Shown one piece after another: positions 16,301 through 31,300 of a stretch of DNA of 64,000 nt. Source of the stretch: Hirudo medicinalis (lineage: Eukaryota; Annelida; Clitellata; Hirudinida; Hirudinidae); contig MPNW01000067.1 of NCBI GenBank assembly GCA_011800805.1, forward strand, positions 119,848-183,847. Reading direction: 5' to 3'. Under the pieces are notes generated by a model, which saw nothing but the letters and a program-made list of their open reading frames with translations, did no database searches and was not told the DNA's origin. The position numbers and the translations under genes were made by a program. Position 1 is the stretch's first letter. The number at the start of each line of letters is the position of its first letter.

Positions 16301-19300
16301 CTGTCTGTCTGAGATGTTAGCTTTTGTTGAAACAACACTTAAAATCTGATGATTCACTGCCCCTACAAAAATAGAGCTCATTATGCAAAGATTGATTATA
16401 ATTGGATATGAGTAGAATATCATACATTGTCATCATCACAAATGAAGATGAAAACTACTTCGACTCTTAGCAGTCTCAACAAACCTCTCAGCTAGGAAAA
16501 CTTTTGTTGCTCTGAAAGCTTTTGTAATGGTTTATGTGTGGAGTGCAGACATAGTGTAAACATGATAAAACCAGCTTGCATAAGCACAACTTTTAACAGT
16601 AGTATCACATCAAAGCTATCGCAGTAAAACTATTTTTTGCAATTAGTTGAAGGCTACAGACACCTGTAATTGGAAACAGTTGAGCAATTTAGTCATCAGT
16701 TTTAATTAATTGTTTGCTGCTTTATGAACTGCAAAGCAATGCAAAAGTTTTTTAATGGCCTTGTTTCTGATGTTCTGTGGTTTATGTAACTTCCACGTTT
16801 GAAGTGTTTTGAGAATGTAGATATTTTTTGTCATTTGAATGATTGTATTTGTATTGACTATTTGTTGGCCTCTTATTAATTTGAATGGAAAATGATTTCA
16901 CGGATGGATGGATTTAGAAACCACTAGAATGACATAAACTGTTGCAAAGGCAAATTCATGAAACCTAACTGGAAATCTCCGGGTTGAAGTACCTTGGGAT
17001 CCTTATTTTTCGTTTAATAAACTGATTGCTTCTAACCCATGTTGGGATGGCTTATTAATTCATCCAAGTTTAGAAATCTAGACCACGTGAGCAGATCATG
17101 ACCTTTATCACGCATTCATCCAACGCGTACCCAAATGAGATTCTCATTTGTCTAGTTCTGCATCATTATTGTTGTTCTAGGCATCGGACAATTATTTTGT
17201 TGTCACGTGTGTTTCTTAATTGTCAGCGTTTTTTGAGATTGTGTCCTTCAACAAATGACACCATGCATATGGCACCCTATAAATAACTATTATTATTATT
17301 ATTATTATTATTATTGTTGTTGTTGTTGTTATTATTGTTATTATTGTTGCTGCTGCTGCTGTTGTCGTTATCAGAAGTGTGAACAGTCGAACTAATGATT
17401 CTAAATGATTTTCTCCAAACTTTTAAGAGAAAATAATTTAAGAAACTCTTAATCAAGTTGAAAACTTATTCTCCAGCCTTATGCTTCTGGAAATGATGGT
17501 ACCCTCGGATCAACATCTAAGGCATCCAACCGTGGATCCATTGGTTCTGTGGGTTTTGATACGATGGTGCCATTCCCAAACGTTGATCCAAACAGGAACC
17601 AGACCCCTGGCTCGTTCAGCTCCTTCTATGCATTCAAGGAATATGCTCTCAAACAGAGCTACATTGGGACTCTTATTGTGATGATGGTGAGAAATGTTTG
17701 GCTTGAGAAACATCTATTTTGTAATGGGTGAATTATGATTTTCTTTATTTCCAGGTTTGGAGTATCACCTACCACAGCTGGTTAACATTTGTTTTGCTCC
17801 TCGGTGCTTGCATCATTTGGGTGATGCCTTTGAAACGAGCTCTCTGCCTCAAGTTCTCCCCCATCATCCTCTTCTACGCCATTGGCCTTCTCATGCTGCA
17901 GTACATCTACGGACTTGATTTGACCAATCAGGAGCTGCCGTCTGCACTCAAGAATGGATTCGAACTCAGAGATATCGGACTTGTCAAATATGGAAATCCA
18001 GCAGGTCCCCTTGCCATCAAGGTTGTTCCTTAAGCACCATATTACTCTCAGATTATTCAGCCCATGCATTTAATGATGGCACAAATTACTTTAGTTCGAC
18101 AGGAAATGTTTACTTCCTCGAGAAACATTGGTTTAATTGCTAGTTTCACTTTGCAAATTATTTTAAATGTTTGTATTTGTTTTCTTTTGAAAGGCTGTTA
18201 TATGTAACTGTTATTCAACTGCAATTCAGCTCATGTTCACATGTGTGTTTTGGCTGACCCTGAGACACTCACAGGAGAGGAAGTGTGGATTGAGACACCA
18301 GGACAATGAGATCACCATGGAAGCGTTTGGAATGCACAAAAGATCACAACAACTCAGTGAGTTTTCCGCATTTAATTGCCATTCGTTGTGGGAAATAAGA
18401 TTTAAGAAGCTAATTTTGGTACATTATTGTAATTAACTGTTAATGTTTGTTCATAATAAGTTAAAGTGAATGCAATTAGAGTGAAGTTTAACTTGCAAAT
18501 AATCATTCTTTCAGCTCACTCACAGAGCCATGAGAGTGACTTGATTTGGAACGTTGGTTAGTGTGATTATTATTATCGTCATCATGTTCATCAACATCAT
18601 CACCACCGCCATCATCCCAGTTCCATTTAATCAAGTTTTCCATTGATAGAAGAATCAATTATACAAACATTCAGGACGTTGGATATGGCACACCATGTGC
18701 AAATATTGGATTTTTGCATGTGCTGGTTTGTTCCTCTTCATCTCACTGCAGGAGGCTGTTGTCTTCAGACTCATCTACATGACCATGTTCCTCTACTTCG
18801 TCATCACCTTCCAGGTTCATCCTTGATTAAGTTCATACCTTGATGACGATGATGATGACGACGATGATGATGATGATGATGGTGATGATGACGATTACAA
18901 TGATGGTCAATGGTCCCTCTAAGAATGTCAATGGTGCAAAAATTTGAGCTTTTGAGCCAAAAAACGCCCCACCAATTGTTTTTTGGGTTTTTGGGATTAT
19001 TCAATTATGACCTGATTTTCAGACGGACTTTTGAACAGATTAAATTTCAAGACTTTTATTTGATATAATTTTAATAAGTGTAGGAAATTAGTTTGATAAA
19101 TAATATCTCTTTCCATTTTCTGTCTTCCAAAGATTATAAACTTTGTTCATACCTATCACATTTTCAGGCAAAGGCAACTTGATCATCAATATGTGTTCCA
19201 GATGATTGGCATCTAATCTGTTCTCATTCTATTTTTTATTGAATGCATTCTTCTGAATCCTGTCTCAATGCATCAAATTTAATTTCAACAGCAAAGCAGT

Positions 19301-22300
19301 TTATAGGAAGCTTCATTATATTTTCTAAATAGTATGCACTGGTGCAGCTTAGAGGGAACATTGATGATGATGATGATGGTGGTGGTGATGATGATGATGA
19401 GGCTTTGATAAAAGCCTTTATGGTGACATTGATGATGTTGCTACAGTTAATCCAATTTTGCATCTGTGTTGCATGTTAATTTCACTCTTTCGGAAATGGA
19501 ACCACAGGTGAGCTACAAGTTCTGGAGGATGTCGATACAGGTGTTTTGGTGGGTGGTCATCTTGTATTCCATGGGCGTGCTCACCTGCATCTACACTTTC
19601 CAGTTCAAAGGGTTCCCTGATCACTGGAAATACATCACAGGGATGTCAGATCAGATGTTGGTTTTCCCCAGTCAAACTTTTGTTTTATGTCTGCTGTAAT
19701 TAAAAGTTTTCTTCTAAATTTTATTACCTCACAATTATCTTTGTATTTCAGGCTCTTGAACTTGGGACTGAAAACCATTGACACCACTGAGCTGTTCATT
19801 GATCTTTTGACTCCAACCTCATTCCTCATTGTTGTCAGCATCCAACTGCATTACTTCCAGAAGGATTTCCTTAAGATGAGTGACCTGAATAGATTCAAGT
19901 AAGGCATGGAATGAAGTTTAATATTAATATAAATTCATTAATACATTAAGGATGTTAACTAGGCTGATTGGATGACATTAAAATTACATGTTTTATTTTT
20001 ATTGTATTTGTAAAGTAATTATTTCATCCCAAAGAGATATTATGATGGCTTACACTACACCTTGCACCTCCTCGTACACACACGCACACTTGATGCGCAA
20101 TATTTACTTCATGTGTAAATATCTAATTAGCACATTAAAATAGACTAGCCTTTCAAATGATTCTTCCTCAAATCATGATGTCATTTACAGATCCATGGGA
20201 GTGGTCAGTCTAATGGAAGGAGCGGACGCCATCGAGCCCTCAGCTCTTGCAGGGAGGAGAGGTGGTTAAGTTGTACTCCATGATGCTTCTTTTGTTTATG
20301 TCCATTTTGTGATGATTGTCCTGTCACTGAAATTAAGAACAGCAACACTGCTAAGTTATGCCATTTATAAATGAACAAAGTCTTGTTTTGCACCTTTCCA
20401 ATCATTGGTGATAAAACAATACAAAATTATTTGCATATTTTGCTACTTTCTGGAATTTCACAATTAAAATAGTTGATATTTGTAAGAAGGCATTAAAATC
20501 ACTTAAAATGTTTAAGCTAGGATGATGATTTATTTAGTTGAACATTGAAAATATTTTTTATAGCAAGAATGCATTCCAGAAGACTTGGTGTGGTTAGGTT
20601 GAGTTAGTAACAAATAATTGACCATTGGCTCTTTACCTCAGCCCATAGCTTCCAACTGAACCGATCAAATCTCGATTATCCCTCTCTGTTCTTTGCGTCC
20701 TCGACCTTGTGCTCTCAATTCTCATTCAATAACTTTTCAGTGCTTATACCTTTAATTGACCGATCATCCCCAGTTCAATTTGCTTGTAAAGTTTTGCTTT
20801 AGAACTTTCTGCGGCCGAATGTTAACTCGGAACATGTCTAGTTAATTGATAATCAAATTTCATTCGTTTTTACCATTTCTACGATTGGTGGTTCGTTCCT
20901 GGAATTGTAAACAAAATTCTGATTGGGATTTCATGATTTCAAAGTGAAATATCTTTGAAAGGGATGTTGTTTTTATTGTTCTCTCATTGTTTGTGGGTCA
21001 CTCTGTTGGTTTATTCGTTAAAGTTGTTAACTTATGTACTTCACTCTTTCACTTTTTATATACATTTTAACCTTATGAATTAATAATATTACAATTAAGA
21101 CAAGTTGCTGTTATTATTGGAGGTATTACCAGATATCATTGGAGAGCACATAAAACACATAATTTGTTAAGCTTATATTATTTGGCTTTTCCCAAAGTAA
21201 TATCTATTTGACTAAATGTTTACAAAAGCAATCTGTTTGGCTGTTAATAATAAACAATTTAACAGATTCTGCTTTTTGGCCTTTTCTGGCTAAATGATTG
21301 CTGCTTCAAAAGTTGGAAAAGTATTGGTTGTGAAAACCCCTATGAACTTCTCCAAATCAGTTGCATGAAATAAAAGTGATACAGTTGTTAACGTAATGCT
21401 TTTAAAACTTTACAGGTAAGAAAGACAGGATCCTGGTGTTCTGCACATACCTTTGGAACAAAGCTTATGCCTTCCTCAACCTGACCAGTGCCATCTTGTG
21501 GAGATTTGTGGAAGTACACATTTTCAAAGTCACCACATCTACCATCTTCATTTGCTGTGTCACAGAGGTAATCCTGTCTATTTCCAAGCTATTGATATAA
21601 TTATAGCATCATCAGATATTACATCTGATTTACAAGCATACATCAAGAGTGCATACATCAAGAGTGCATACATCAAGAGTGCATACATCAATCATTCTTT
21701 TCAGATTTCAGCGCTGAACACTCTCTTGGTTGTGGTTGTGGTTGTCCTGCTGCCCTTCCCTCGTCTGCATTCTGCCATGTTGATTCTCGAGATGATTCTG
21801 GCGTCTGCCATTCTCCTCTTCAAGATGATTTACCAGATGGACATCATAGTTGATGATCTCATGTCATCCAACTGTTCACCTGTGGGTTTTATTTTCTTAT
21901 TTTACTTTATTTTACAAAACAAATTTGTTTTGCGTTGCTTTGTAATCCTTGGGCAGATAAGCATGTATTTCAAACATAGACTGTGATAAATTCCCAAGCA
22001 GAATAACATTGAAATTAAGCAAATATCGATCGATTGATAGCAAATAGTTTCAAGTTGTTTTTGTTTGTTCATTTGTCTGTTTTTGACCTCGTCATTGTTA
22101 ATTTTTTTTTTTTGGGTTTTTTGAGTTTTATTGATTTAAACAAACAAGCTGTTTATATACAAAGCAAAAGCATTAAAACAAATTCAAATAAACTCAAGTA
22201 AACTCAAAGGGCCAGCCTTAAGGAAGCGCTCGCTTCTGCTGTCAGACTGACCCAAATAAATCATTATATACAGGAAGCTTCTACAAAGAGTAATTTACAA

Positions 22301-25300
22301 AATCATAAACTATACAATTCCACGCAGTAAATATTGTTTATACGACTTTTTAAATAATAAATAAAGCAAATTAAAAGGACATATATTTAATTGAATTAGA
22401 TCTTTGATAGATGAAGGTATAGTGGAATAAAGTCTAGGACTTAACATTGGCTCGAGAATAATTTTTGAGTGGACTTAGAAAAAGGACTATATTCATGTGC
22501 ATTACATAAAAATTGAGAAGGATTGTTGTAGTTATTGCTTGATATAAAAAGCCAGAGAATATTTTGGGAAGAGAATTGAAATCATATGAAAACATGAAAA
22601 GATTAATAACTAATAAGTTTGTATCTATTCTCCAAAGCTGGAGAAACTATTACATTATTGCTCATTTCGAAAAGTCACTGGTCACATGTTCAATTGCAGA
22701 TTGAAAACCCAATGAATGGAACTTTGAACAATACTGACTTCATTGGAATCCACAAGGTCAAGAACATGGCTCGATATCTCATGGTCAGTTTTGTATTTTT
22801 TTGTATTTGGGCATTATTTTGAGTGCCTTGTGTATCCATATTGGATGCGAAGGCACCACGACCGTCCGATCATTTATATAGCAGCCCTTCGCAAGGGCCC
22901 TCCCTGATGATGGTGCATGATGGGTTGCAATCATGACACTTGATGACTGTTGCTTTTTATGGTTTCACATAGGAAAGCAACCCTTTAAGCTAACATGTTA
23001 ATGACAATATTGTGAATAAATTGTTCTTTTCCTATTTTTTAAGTAGCATGCTTAGAAAATGATGAGATACTTTATTTTAAAAATAATTACAAACAATTTA
23101 TAAAATTACCGTTAATGGTAATGGTAATCGTCCGCCTTCAGATTTACATCCTCATGATCCTAATGCTTGGTCTGGAGTCAGTGGTGCGCTATCATCAGGC
23201 CCAGCATTACAGGCACCCCAACCACGAGAGGCCAAAGGATGGAATCGTCTTCATTGACATCAAACGTGTTCATGCAGACCAAGGACTCAAGCAGTGCTTC
23301 AAGTTCTTCGTGAATTACTCCTTCTACAAGTTCGGGAAGGAAGTGAGTCTGCTCTTGGTCTTGATCATCGTAGTTGATGGTTTTAACATTTGCATTTACT
23401 TTGGAGCACTGCACTCATTTGCTGATTAAATCTCCTTTTACTGAATTAATTTTAACTAGTCACTAGGAACTTTCTAGTTGATAAACTTTCCATTGTTTTG
23501 ACGAATTATGTGTGATTTGATTGCCTGGACTAAATGATTTTATAATTTGCCTTATACAAGAGACTTTTGCCTTATCATTGCAATGAGTTCACATTTAAAA
23601 TGAATGCTTCATCACATTTCAGCTATGTTTCATAATGACCATGACCACCATGGTGGTCCGACTGGACATGTACTCTGTGGTCTACGGGGTGTTTCTTGGA
23701 GTGTTGCTGCTATTGAATCGAAGACAGTGTGCATTCGTATGGCCGTTTTATGTGGCCATCTTGGTTGTCCTTCTCATTGCTCAGTACTTGTCATGCGTGG
23801 GGGCACCCCCTGCCCTTTGCTGGGGTAACTTTTACATTTTTGTAGATTATATTTATATTTTAAACACTAATATTGCAATATTAAGTTTAAAAAAAATTTA
23901 TAAAAAAAATATAAATGTAACAAAGTTTTTTTTTCTGTTTTGCCCAGTCTATCCATGGAGTAATAACATCTACAGAAACCTCAAAATCTTTCTCTACCTT
24001 CCAGATTACAACTATCCTCCTTGTCCTCACAAGTTGATTTGTTAGTATTTTTAATTATTCCCATCTTCAAATTACTCTTTAAATTGCCACTTCTTTCGTT
24101 ATTTAACTAGAATGGAGTCCATTTTCAACTATCATTTACAACGTAATTATTGATGATATCAATTCAGGTGACTTCTTCCAACTATTGTTCACCTGCCTGC
24201 AGTGGAATGTCTTCTACATTGAAACGAATAAGATGTCTGAATATGGTGGAGATGACAATCGCAGCATTTACACGAGACTCAAAAGCAAAATAAAGAATCC
24301 CCAGAGTGATTTCCTCTCCTACAAAGAGTGAGTAGATGTTCTTCAAATGTTTACACCAGTGTGTTTCATTATCATTAAGTTAGTTATTCGAGAGGGGTAT
24401 TATTTTATTGCTTGTCGGGAGAAAATGTTTATAAAATGAATGCTCAACAATTAATATCATTGTGCTTAACCTTTCAGTTCTTACCTTGACTACATAAAAA
24501 TGGTGGTTTTCTACCACTCATTCTGGGTGACACTGATGGTGGTGTTCATTTCGGGGATGTCTCGCATCAGCCTCTTCTGCATGGGCTACCTCATTGGATG
24601 CTTTGTTTTCCTCTGGTTTGGGGAAGGCATGCTGCTTAAACCCCTCAACAAATTGATTGCCATGTAAGCCAAACATCATCTAATAGGGTTGTTGTCTAGA
24701 TAGAGATGGTGATTGAGATACCACAAGTTAGCATGGATTTTTACAATATGTGCTGGACATGCAGTAGCTAAGATTACATCAATATTTTAAATGTTTTTGT
24801 CATTGTAAAGAGTTCTTTCAAATGAGTTATTAATAGTCCCTATTCTATGCAAGCAAACTACTTAAGTAATATTTAACTTAATAACAGAAACAGTAATAAG
24901 CATTTTCATCGTTATGATGAACTACTTTAACTACTTTACTGATAACTTCTTTAATAATTTAATCAATATTTCTGTTATAGTAATATTGGAAATAACAAAT
25001 AAATTTATTTCTGTTTCTTAGGTGGATGGGTCTTCTCATGTACTGTTACCTCGTGTTACTTGCCAAATGCATTCTTCAGGTAATTGGCTCAAAATTAATC
25101 AATCAATTTGTAACTCATTTGTGATCTTTTGAACCGAGGATGTTGTTTACGTTGCAGTTGATCGGTTGCGTTTATCTGTCATCATTGGTTGAGAAACATT
25201 GTTGGGTCATTCAGCTCTTCAACATTGTGTGCTTGGGATCTGCAAATTATGTCTTTGATGGTAGGTTTTGTTTTTTTTTTGGTTTGGTGCAAAATGACAT

Positions 25301-28300
25301 TTGATTATTAACTGAATATTTAACAAATATATATAAAATGTTAATTTCTGATCAATTCCAGGTTTAACTGATGAGACAGTCTGCAAAATGTCTGTTGGTG
25401 AGGCAGGGCTGTCTTGGGATGCATTTTGTTTTGTGTTCCTCCTTTTGATGTTGAGGATATTTAAGACCTGGTACTTCCAACATGTTGTCAATGAACTCAG
25501 AATAAACAGCAAACTTGCAGCCAGGTTAATGAAGATGCAATTGTGAAACTTAATAGTTTAATTCAAATTGAATTTATAAATACATTTAATTTTAATTTTA
25601 ATGTTCAAACTTACAATTTAAATTCACATGGTTTTTATTAAAAATGCATTCCAAACAGAGGAGCAGAGTTGATAAACAACAAATTGATCGATGACATCAA
25701 CATGGTCAAAGCCAATGAAGAGCGAGTCCTTCAGAACATAAAGATCAAGATGGATCGCATCAGGACCAAGCATGCTGCATGCATGCAGGAGAGATTCCTC
25801 AGCAAGGATCAATATGCCGACCACTACACTGGTTAGAAATTTTAAATCGATCTGTCACATCGGTTAAGTAACCGATTAGCACACTCATAATAATTAACCA
25901 CTTAGCAAGAGGTTTCATGAGCCGTTGTTGATAATTGGCCACAGTGATCAGGTCAGGAGACTATTACATGTTCAAGGACGTTGAAGAAGATGACATGGAG
26001 ATGAATGAGGGAGACAATGTGAGCGAGGAGGAGGAGTCTAACAACAAGGAGAATGATGATTGGAGGAGGAAGAGAACAACAGTAGCACCTGGCACAGTAG
26101 GTGTCGCAGCTATTGTTGCATTGATGAATCGAATTCATGTGAATTACCTTGACCATCGAGCTTATGCATTGAGCTTCTGCTGTATTATTATTGTATATTA
26201 TTGTATACATTATTGTTGCCTGATAATGTTCAATATTTTGATAAATCTCCATGCATTTTGTGCATCATTTCACCAGCTTTTGGCAACAGCACTCTTTGGG
26301 GGACCCAAGGAAGCACTGAGCCTCATTGAAAAAACAAGCAACTTCTCTCGCAGCATCAGCATGAGTTCTGCCAGAGAATTTACAACACCTGAAGATGAAG
26401 CAGTTTGTCTTATTTTATGATCTTATTTTTATTACAGAACTGCCCTTTTTAATTTTACATCCCTTTGAAAATCCTTGAGATTGAGATTGTCATCATCAAT
26501 TCTTCACTTGTAGCATTCTCCATCTTCTCTTCTTGATGGAACTGCCTCCACAGCACTTGGATCAGATTCTGATGAAGCGAGGACAACAGTGGCTGACAGG
26601 AGCAATGTCTCAACAACATCTTTCCAATCTTCTCCTCACTCAACAATTCATATATTCCCTCCTCCTCCACCCCCACTTCCAGTACAAGAAATCAGTCATG
26701 TAGCTCCGATAACTTATCAGAAGGTCACCAGGTACAGTGACATCATGCCGAGCCTCCCGGAAGTGACACTGGAAATGGAAAACGATGGCAGTCCGGGAGT
26801 CGCGACGACCGACGAGGCCGAAAAGCAAGAGGGAGAAAAGGATGGAACTGGTGAGTGCATTACATGTTGTGGCTTAATTTGAACCTCACTCAATTATGCA
26901 AATTGCGACAGATTTGGAATACTTTTCAGATGAGGACGAGACAACGAAAAAGGTTGAGACTGGATTGAAGATGCTGAAGGCAGTGCTGATTGGTTTCATC
27001 GACACGCTCATAATCCGCATCAACAATTCAACGAGACACTGCAGGTCCGTCTCTCAAAAACTGCACGAGGAGAAAGAGAGGGAAAAGATACTCCTTCGAG
27101 TGAGGCTGAGTCATTTGATATGATGTAAAAAACAGAAAATGTTTTGCACCGATGTATTTTAAGCAGAAACCAATTTCATTAAAGGATAGTGTCATGAGAG
27201 AGTACAGGGAGGAAATTGAAGATGGCGATCAGAAGGATGGTTGTCTCAACCACAAGTTCATATTCAATATTTTTCTTAATTAAAATAAAATTTATTTTTA
27301 TTGCATTAATTATTAATTTAGATCCTTTCATTATAGGGAAGATGAAATCAACAATCGGAAGAGGAAGGAGAATGAATTCCACAACACCATGCCGAGGGTC
27401 ATCGTTCTCTTCATTGCCATCTCCGAGGCTCTGGCAGCTCGGACGGATCTGTTGTGCTACTTTGCCATGATTATAAACACTCTGATGTCTGCCAGTATTC
27501 TCTCTATTGTTTACCCCCTATCTGTTTTCTTCTGGGGCATGCTCAGCGTTCCCAGACCAACGAAATTCTACTGGGTTGCTACAATCACTTACACTGAGGT
27601 TTGCTTAATCTTTGTGAAGTACTTCTTAACTTTTGAGACATTTCAAAGTCTGACTGTGTTCTTGTTGCAGTTCATCATTGTCCTCAAGTATCTCTTCCAG
27701 TTCAACTTCTTCCCTTGGAATAAAGGAGTCCCAGGCAAGTTCACTTGGCCACAGATAGTAGGAATTGAGAAGAAAGAAATGTACGCAGCTCTTGACTTCT
27801 TCGTTCTCTTCTGTCTCTTCATTCATCGAATGATGCTGAAGGTGATTTGGATTTATTCTAAGTATTTAAGTGTATTTGCTGATTCTCTCACTAACATTTG
27901 CAATGAAATGACTCATGCCCTTGTTAGAAACGTGGTTTGTGGACTCAAGGTCAGAAGGATGAAAAGAAGGCCATCGATGTTAAGCCAAGCTTCACCGATG
28001 AGAATGTCAACTTGAACCCCATGGTGTCGGTTCGTTGTTGAAGTACTTTCACTTTACAAGAGTTTGATTGCTCTTATTTATGCTTTGCATGAATGTAATT
28101 GATTCCATAATTAGCAGTGTTTTAATAATAATAATAATAATTTTCTATAAAAGCCTTCACATCCCATTCGGAAACGTAAGGCACTCAAGAGATCGGATAA
28201 AAAAAATGATTGGTCTTTTAGGATAGTAATGCAGTCTCATTGGCTGGAGGTGATGGTGCAAGTAAAAATACTGAAGATGAAAAGAATCTTACACTGTTAG

Positions 28301-31300
28301 TGTTCTTCGACTCATTTTCAGATAATACATTTTATGTATGTAAATCAAGTGGAATGTATTAACATTATTTTGTGAACTTTTTATTTCAACATCTTTAATT
28401 GCACTTATTAGAATTATTTCAACATTCAATTTAATTCAAAGAGTGGTTGCCCTATTGTTCACAGTTGCCACAAGTTGCTGAATCCAATCAAGTTCTTCTA
28501 CATCAACATCACAAACCCAAAATATTCGGCCGTCAATGACGTGTTTGCTTACATGTTTGCCTGCGATCTACTGACCTTCCTCATTGTTGTCTTCGGCTAT
28601 AATAAGTTCGGACCTTCGGAGGTTGGCATCAGATGGGGTTCAACTAGTTTGAAAAGTGTCAATTCAACAATTCATGATCAGTAATTTATCATCATTAGTG
28701 ATAATGAATACATTAATGAGTAGATTTTTTAAATTATGTAATTAAATTTTGTCATTTTAGCAAATGGAGGATTCTGATGTGACGACAGTCATCCAGCAGA
28801 GCAGAGTAATTTTATTTTTATTCTTAACATTGTCAGACTGTAACTTATATTATTGGAGGTTAAGATTATTTACAAATTATTCCATTTAATAATTAAGCAT
28901 CTCTTAATGTCTAACACTTTTAACTATAATTCAATTAATTCATATTCTTAAATCTTAATGGTATTTAATTTCTCATCGTGAATATATTATGACCTTGACA
29001 TTGTTAATATAATAACATTATGATCTTTAACGAGGTTCCTGTTCCATTCCTGGCAATGTTGTTGGTCCAGTTTGTTCTCATCATCATCGATCGAGCTCTC
29101 TATCTTCGAAAGCTCATCTTTGGGAAATTCATTTTCCACATCATCCTCGTCATCATCGTCCACATCTGGATGTTTTTCCTCCTTCCGATCGTCATCACGG
29201 ACATGTAAGACTCATGATGTGTAATTTCTTCTTGAGGAACCGTTTGTGTTTCAGCTGTAAATCTATTTGGCTGCTTATATGTTAACACAGTAGCTTTACT
29301 TTATGGGTCACAATTTTGGAATTGTTGCAGTGGTTGTGAATGTTGGAATGTTATTTGCATTTATTTTTTGGTTCTTAAACAAATAATTGCAATGGGATAA
29401 CATCAGGAATTCTAAGCTAATTTGGATTTATTGATGCATTATTAATTAATAATTTGTGGATAACTCACTACAATTTTTCTCCTGTCAGACCGTTCGTGCT
29501 GAACAGAGCTGCCCAACTCTGGTACTTTACAAAGTGTGTCTACTTCAGTTTTTCATGCTATCAAGTCAGGTCCGGATATCCGATAAGGATAGTGGGTAAT
29601 TTCCTCACCAAGAAATTCGGATACTTCAATCTGTTTTGTTACAAGGGGTAGGCGTTTTGCTTGGTTACAATTTGCTATTTCTTGTATTATATTTCCAATG
29701 TATCTGCTGTTTTAGCTTCCTTGCAATTCCCTTCCTGTTGGAACTTCGAGCTTTGACCGATTGGATGTGGACAGACACGACTTTGGCACTGACCAGCTGG
29801 CTCCAGATGGAAGAGATTTATGCCAATGTTTTTGTGCTGAAGTGCTGGAGGAAGATTGAGCATGTTTGTGATAAATGATATCTTCTAAGAGCCACTAATA
29901 TTAATATTTTGAACAATGCTTTGCAAGTCAAACTTTCGTTTTTGTGGATTTAATCACACTTTCACTTTTACTTTTACCATCAAGTTGTTTTGAGTCTTTC
30001 TTGATCCTATAGGATAGTCCCACACCAAGAGCAGTTCCCAGGCACCCTGTGGTGAAATATGGGCTTGGAGGACTCATCCTCTTCCTCCTCATCTTCATCA
30101 TCTGGCTTCCCCTTCTCCTCTTTTCCATGTCCAACAGCATCTACGAGCCAAATCCCCCAAAAGCTGCACAATTTAAACTCAGCATCGGAGGATACAATAC
30201 GTCCACCCAGGTTTTATTCAAATGCATTTTAAGGATTATAAATCTGTTCCATGATTTAATCAGCTTATTATTTAATGCAAAAATTTATTTATGAAACTAT
30301 TTATTTATGGTTATCTTTTTCATGCTTACCAAAGTAATCTGCTGCTGCGATTATTACATGCTTTAGCTTAATAATTACATTTAGAAGCCAGCCTTTTCAT
30401 TAAGTGTTGTCGGGGGAAGTCATGAAATTATTTCTTGATGAAATAAAGCAACATTGAATTGATTAATTGGTTAATGAGGACACATTCAGGTTGGCGAATG
30501 GGTTGCCTTCCTGCATACAGCGGTAATGGCAACAGTAGTAATGTGTTGTGTTCAAAACCCAGCTTGCACTGCCATAAGCACCCCTGGGAAGGAGTGCTGC
30601 ATAAAAATGGTTAACAAGAAGCACCTCTGAGGCTATGCATATGGTGCTACATAAATGAACTACATTTACATTTACATATCTTTAAAATGTTGGTGATTTT
30701 ATTGCAGCCCATTTTCTCAATAATCTCTCAGCACAACCAACTGCATCCCATAGAAACGCAGACATACCTGAGTTTGAAAGATTCATATTTAAGCAAGCCG
30801 GTAATGAGATTTTGTTGTCCTTTTAGACCTCCTCTTAAATTTTTAACATTAGTTCTGCTTCAGCCAAAATCTAGGACTTTCTTTTGGCTTGTTTGCAGAG
30901 GTTGTACCAATGCATAATCTAATGATATTGTTGTTAGAAATAATAATAATATCGTTGTTGTCATTTCACAGAAAGCAATGGCCTTTCTGAATGCTCATAG
31001 AGAAGAAGATGTTTACAGGATCATGATTGGAGCCACGTCTGCCTCCACTTGGGAGATCAGTTACCCCACAGAACAAAAGCTCATCAACGAGCTGAAGGGA
31101 ATGCGCAACATGAGTTTTACTGTTGAGATTTCAATAACCAGGTGCTTTTCTTGTCTTATTTTGCACCTGCAGACTTCTGTTATGATGCATTATTTCTAAA
31201 AAGAATTTTGTAAATGCATAAGCTTTGGTTTAATGAGCTAGTATCATGTTATCAAGATATCTCTGTTATGTTAATGTTAATGATAAGTGCTAGTCATGCC

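Noticed and set aside
18804..19004. Minus-strand open frame with a His-rich run
   Set aside because: It translates the GAT/GAC microsatellite in Piezo intron 12 and lacks splice or homology support.
21640..21690. Short direct repeats resembling a CRISPR array
   Set aside because: The units are 15 bp, directly adjacent without spacers, in a eukaryotic intron: a simple tandem repeat.
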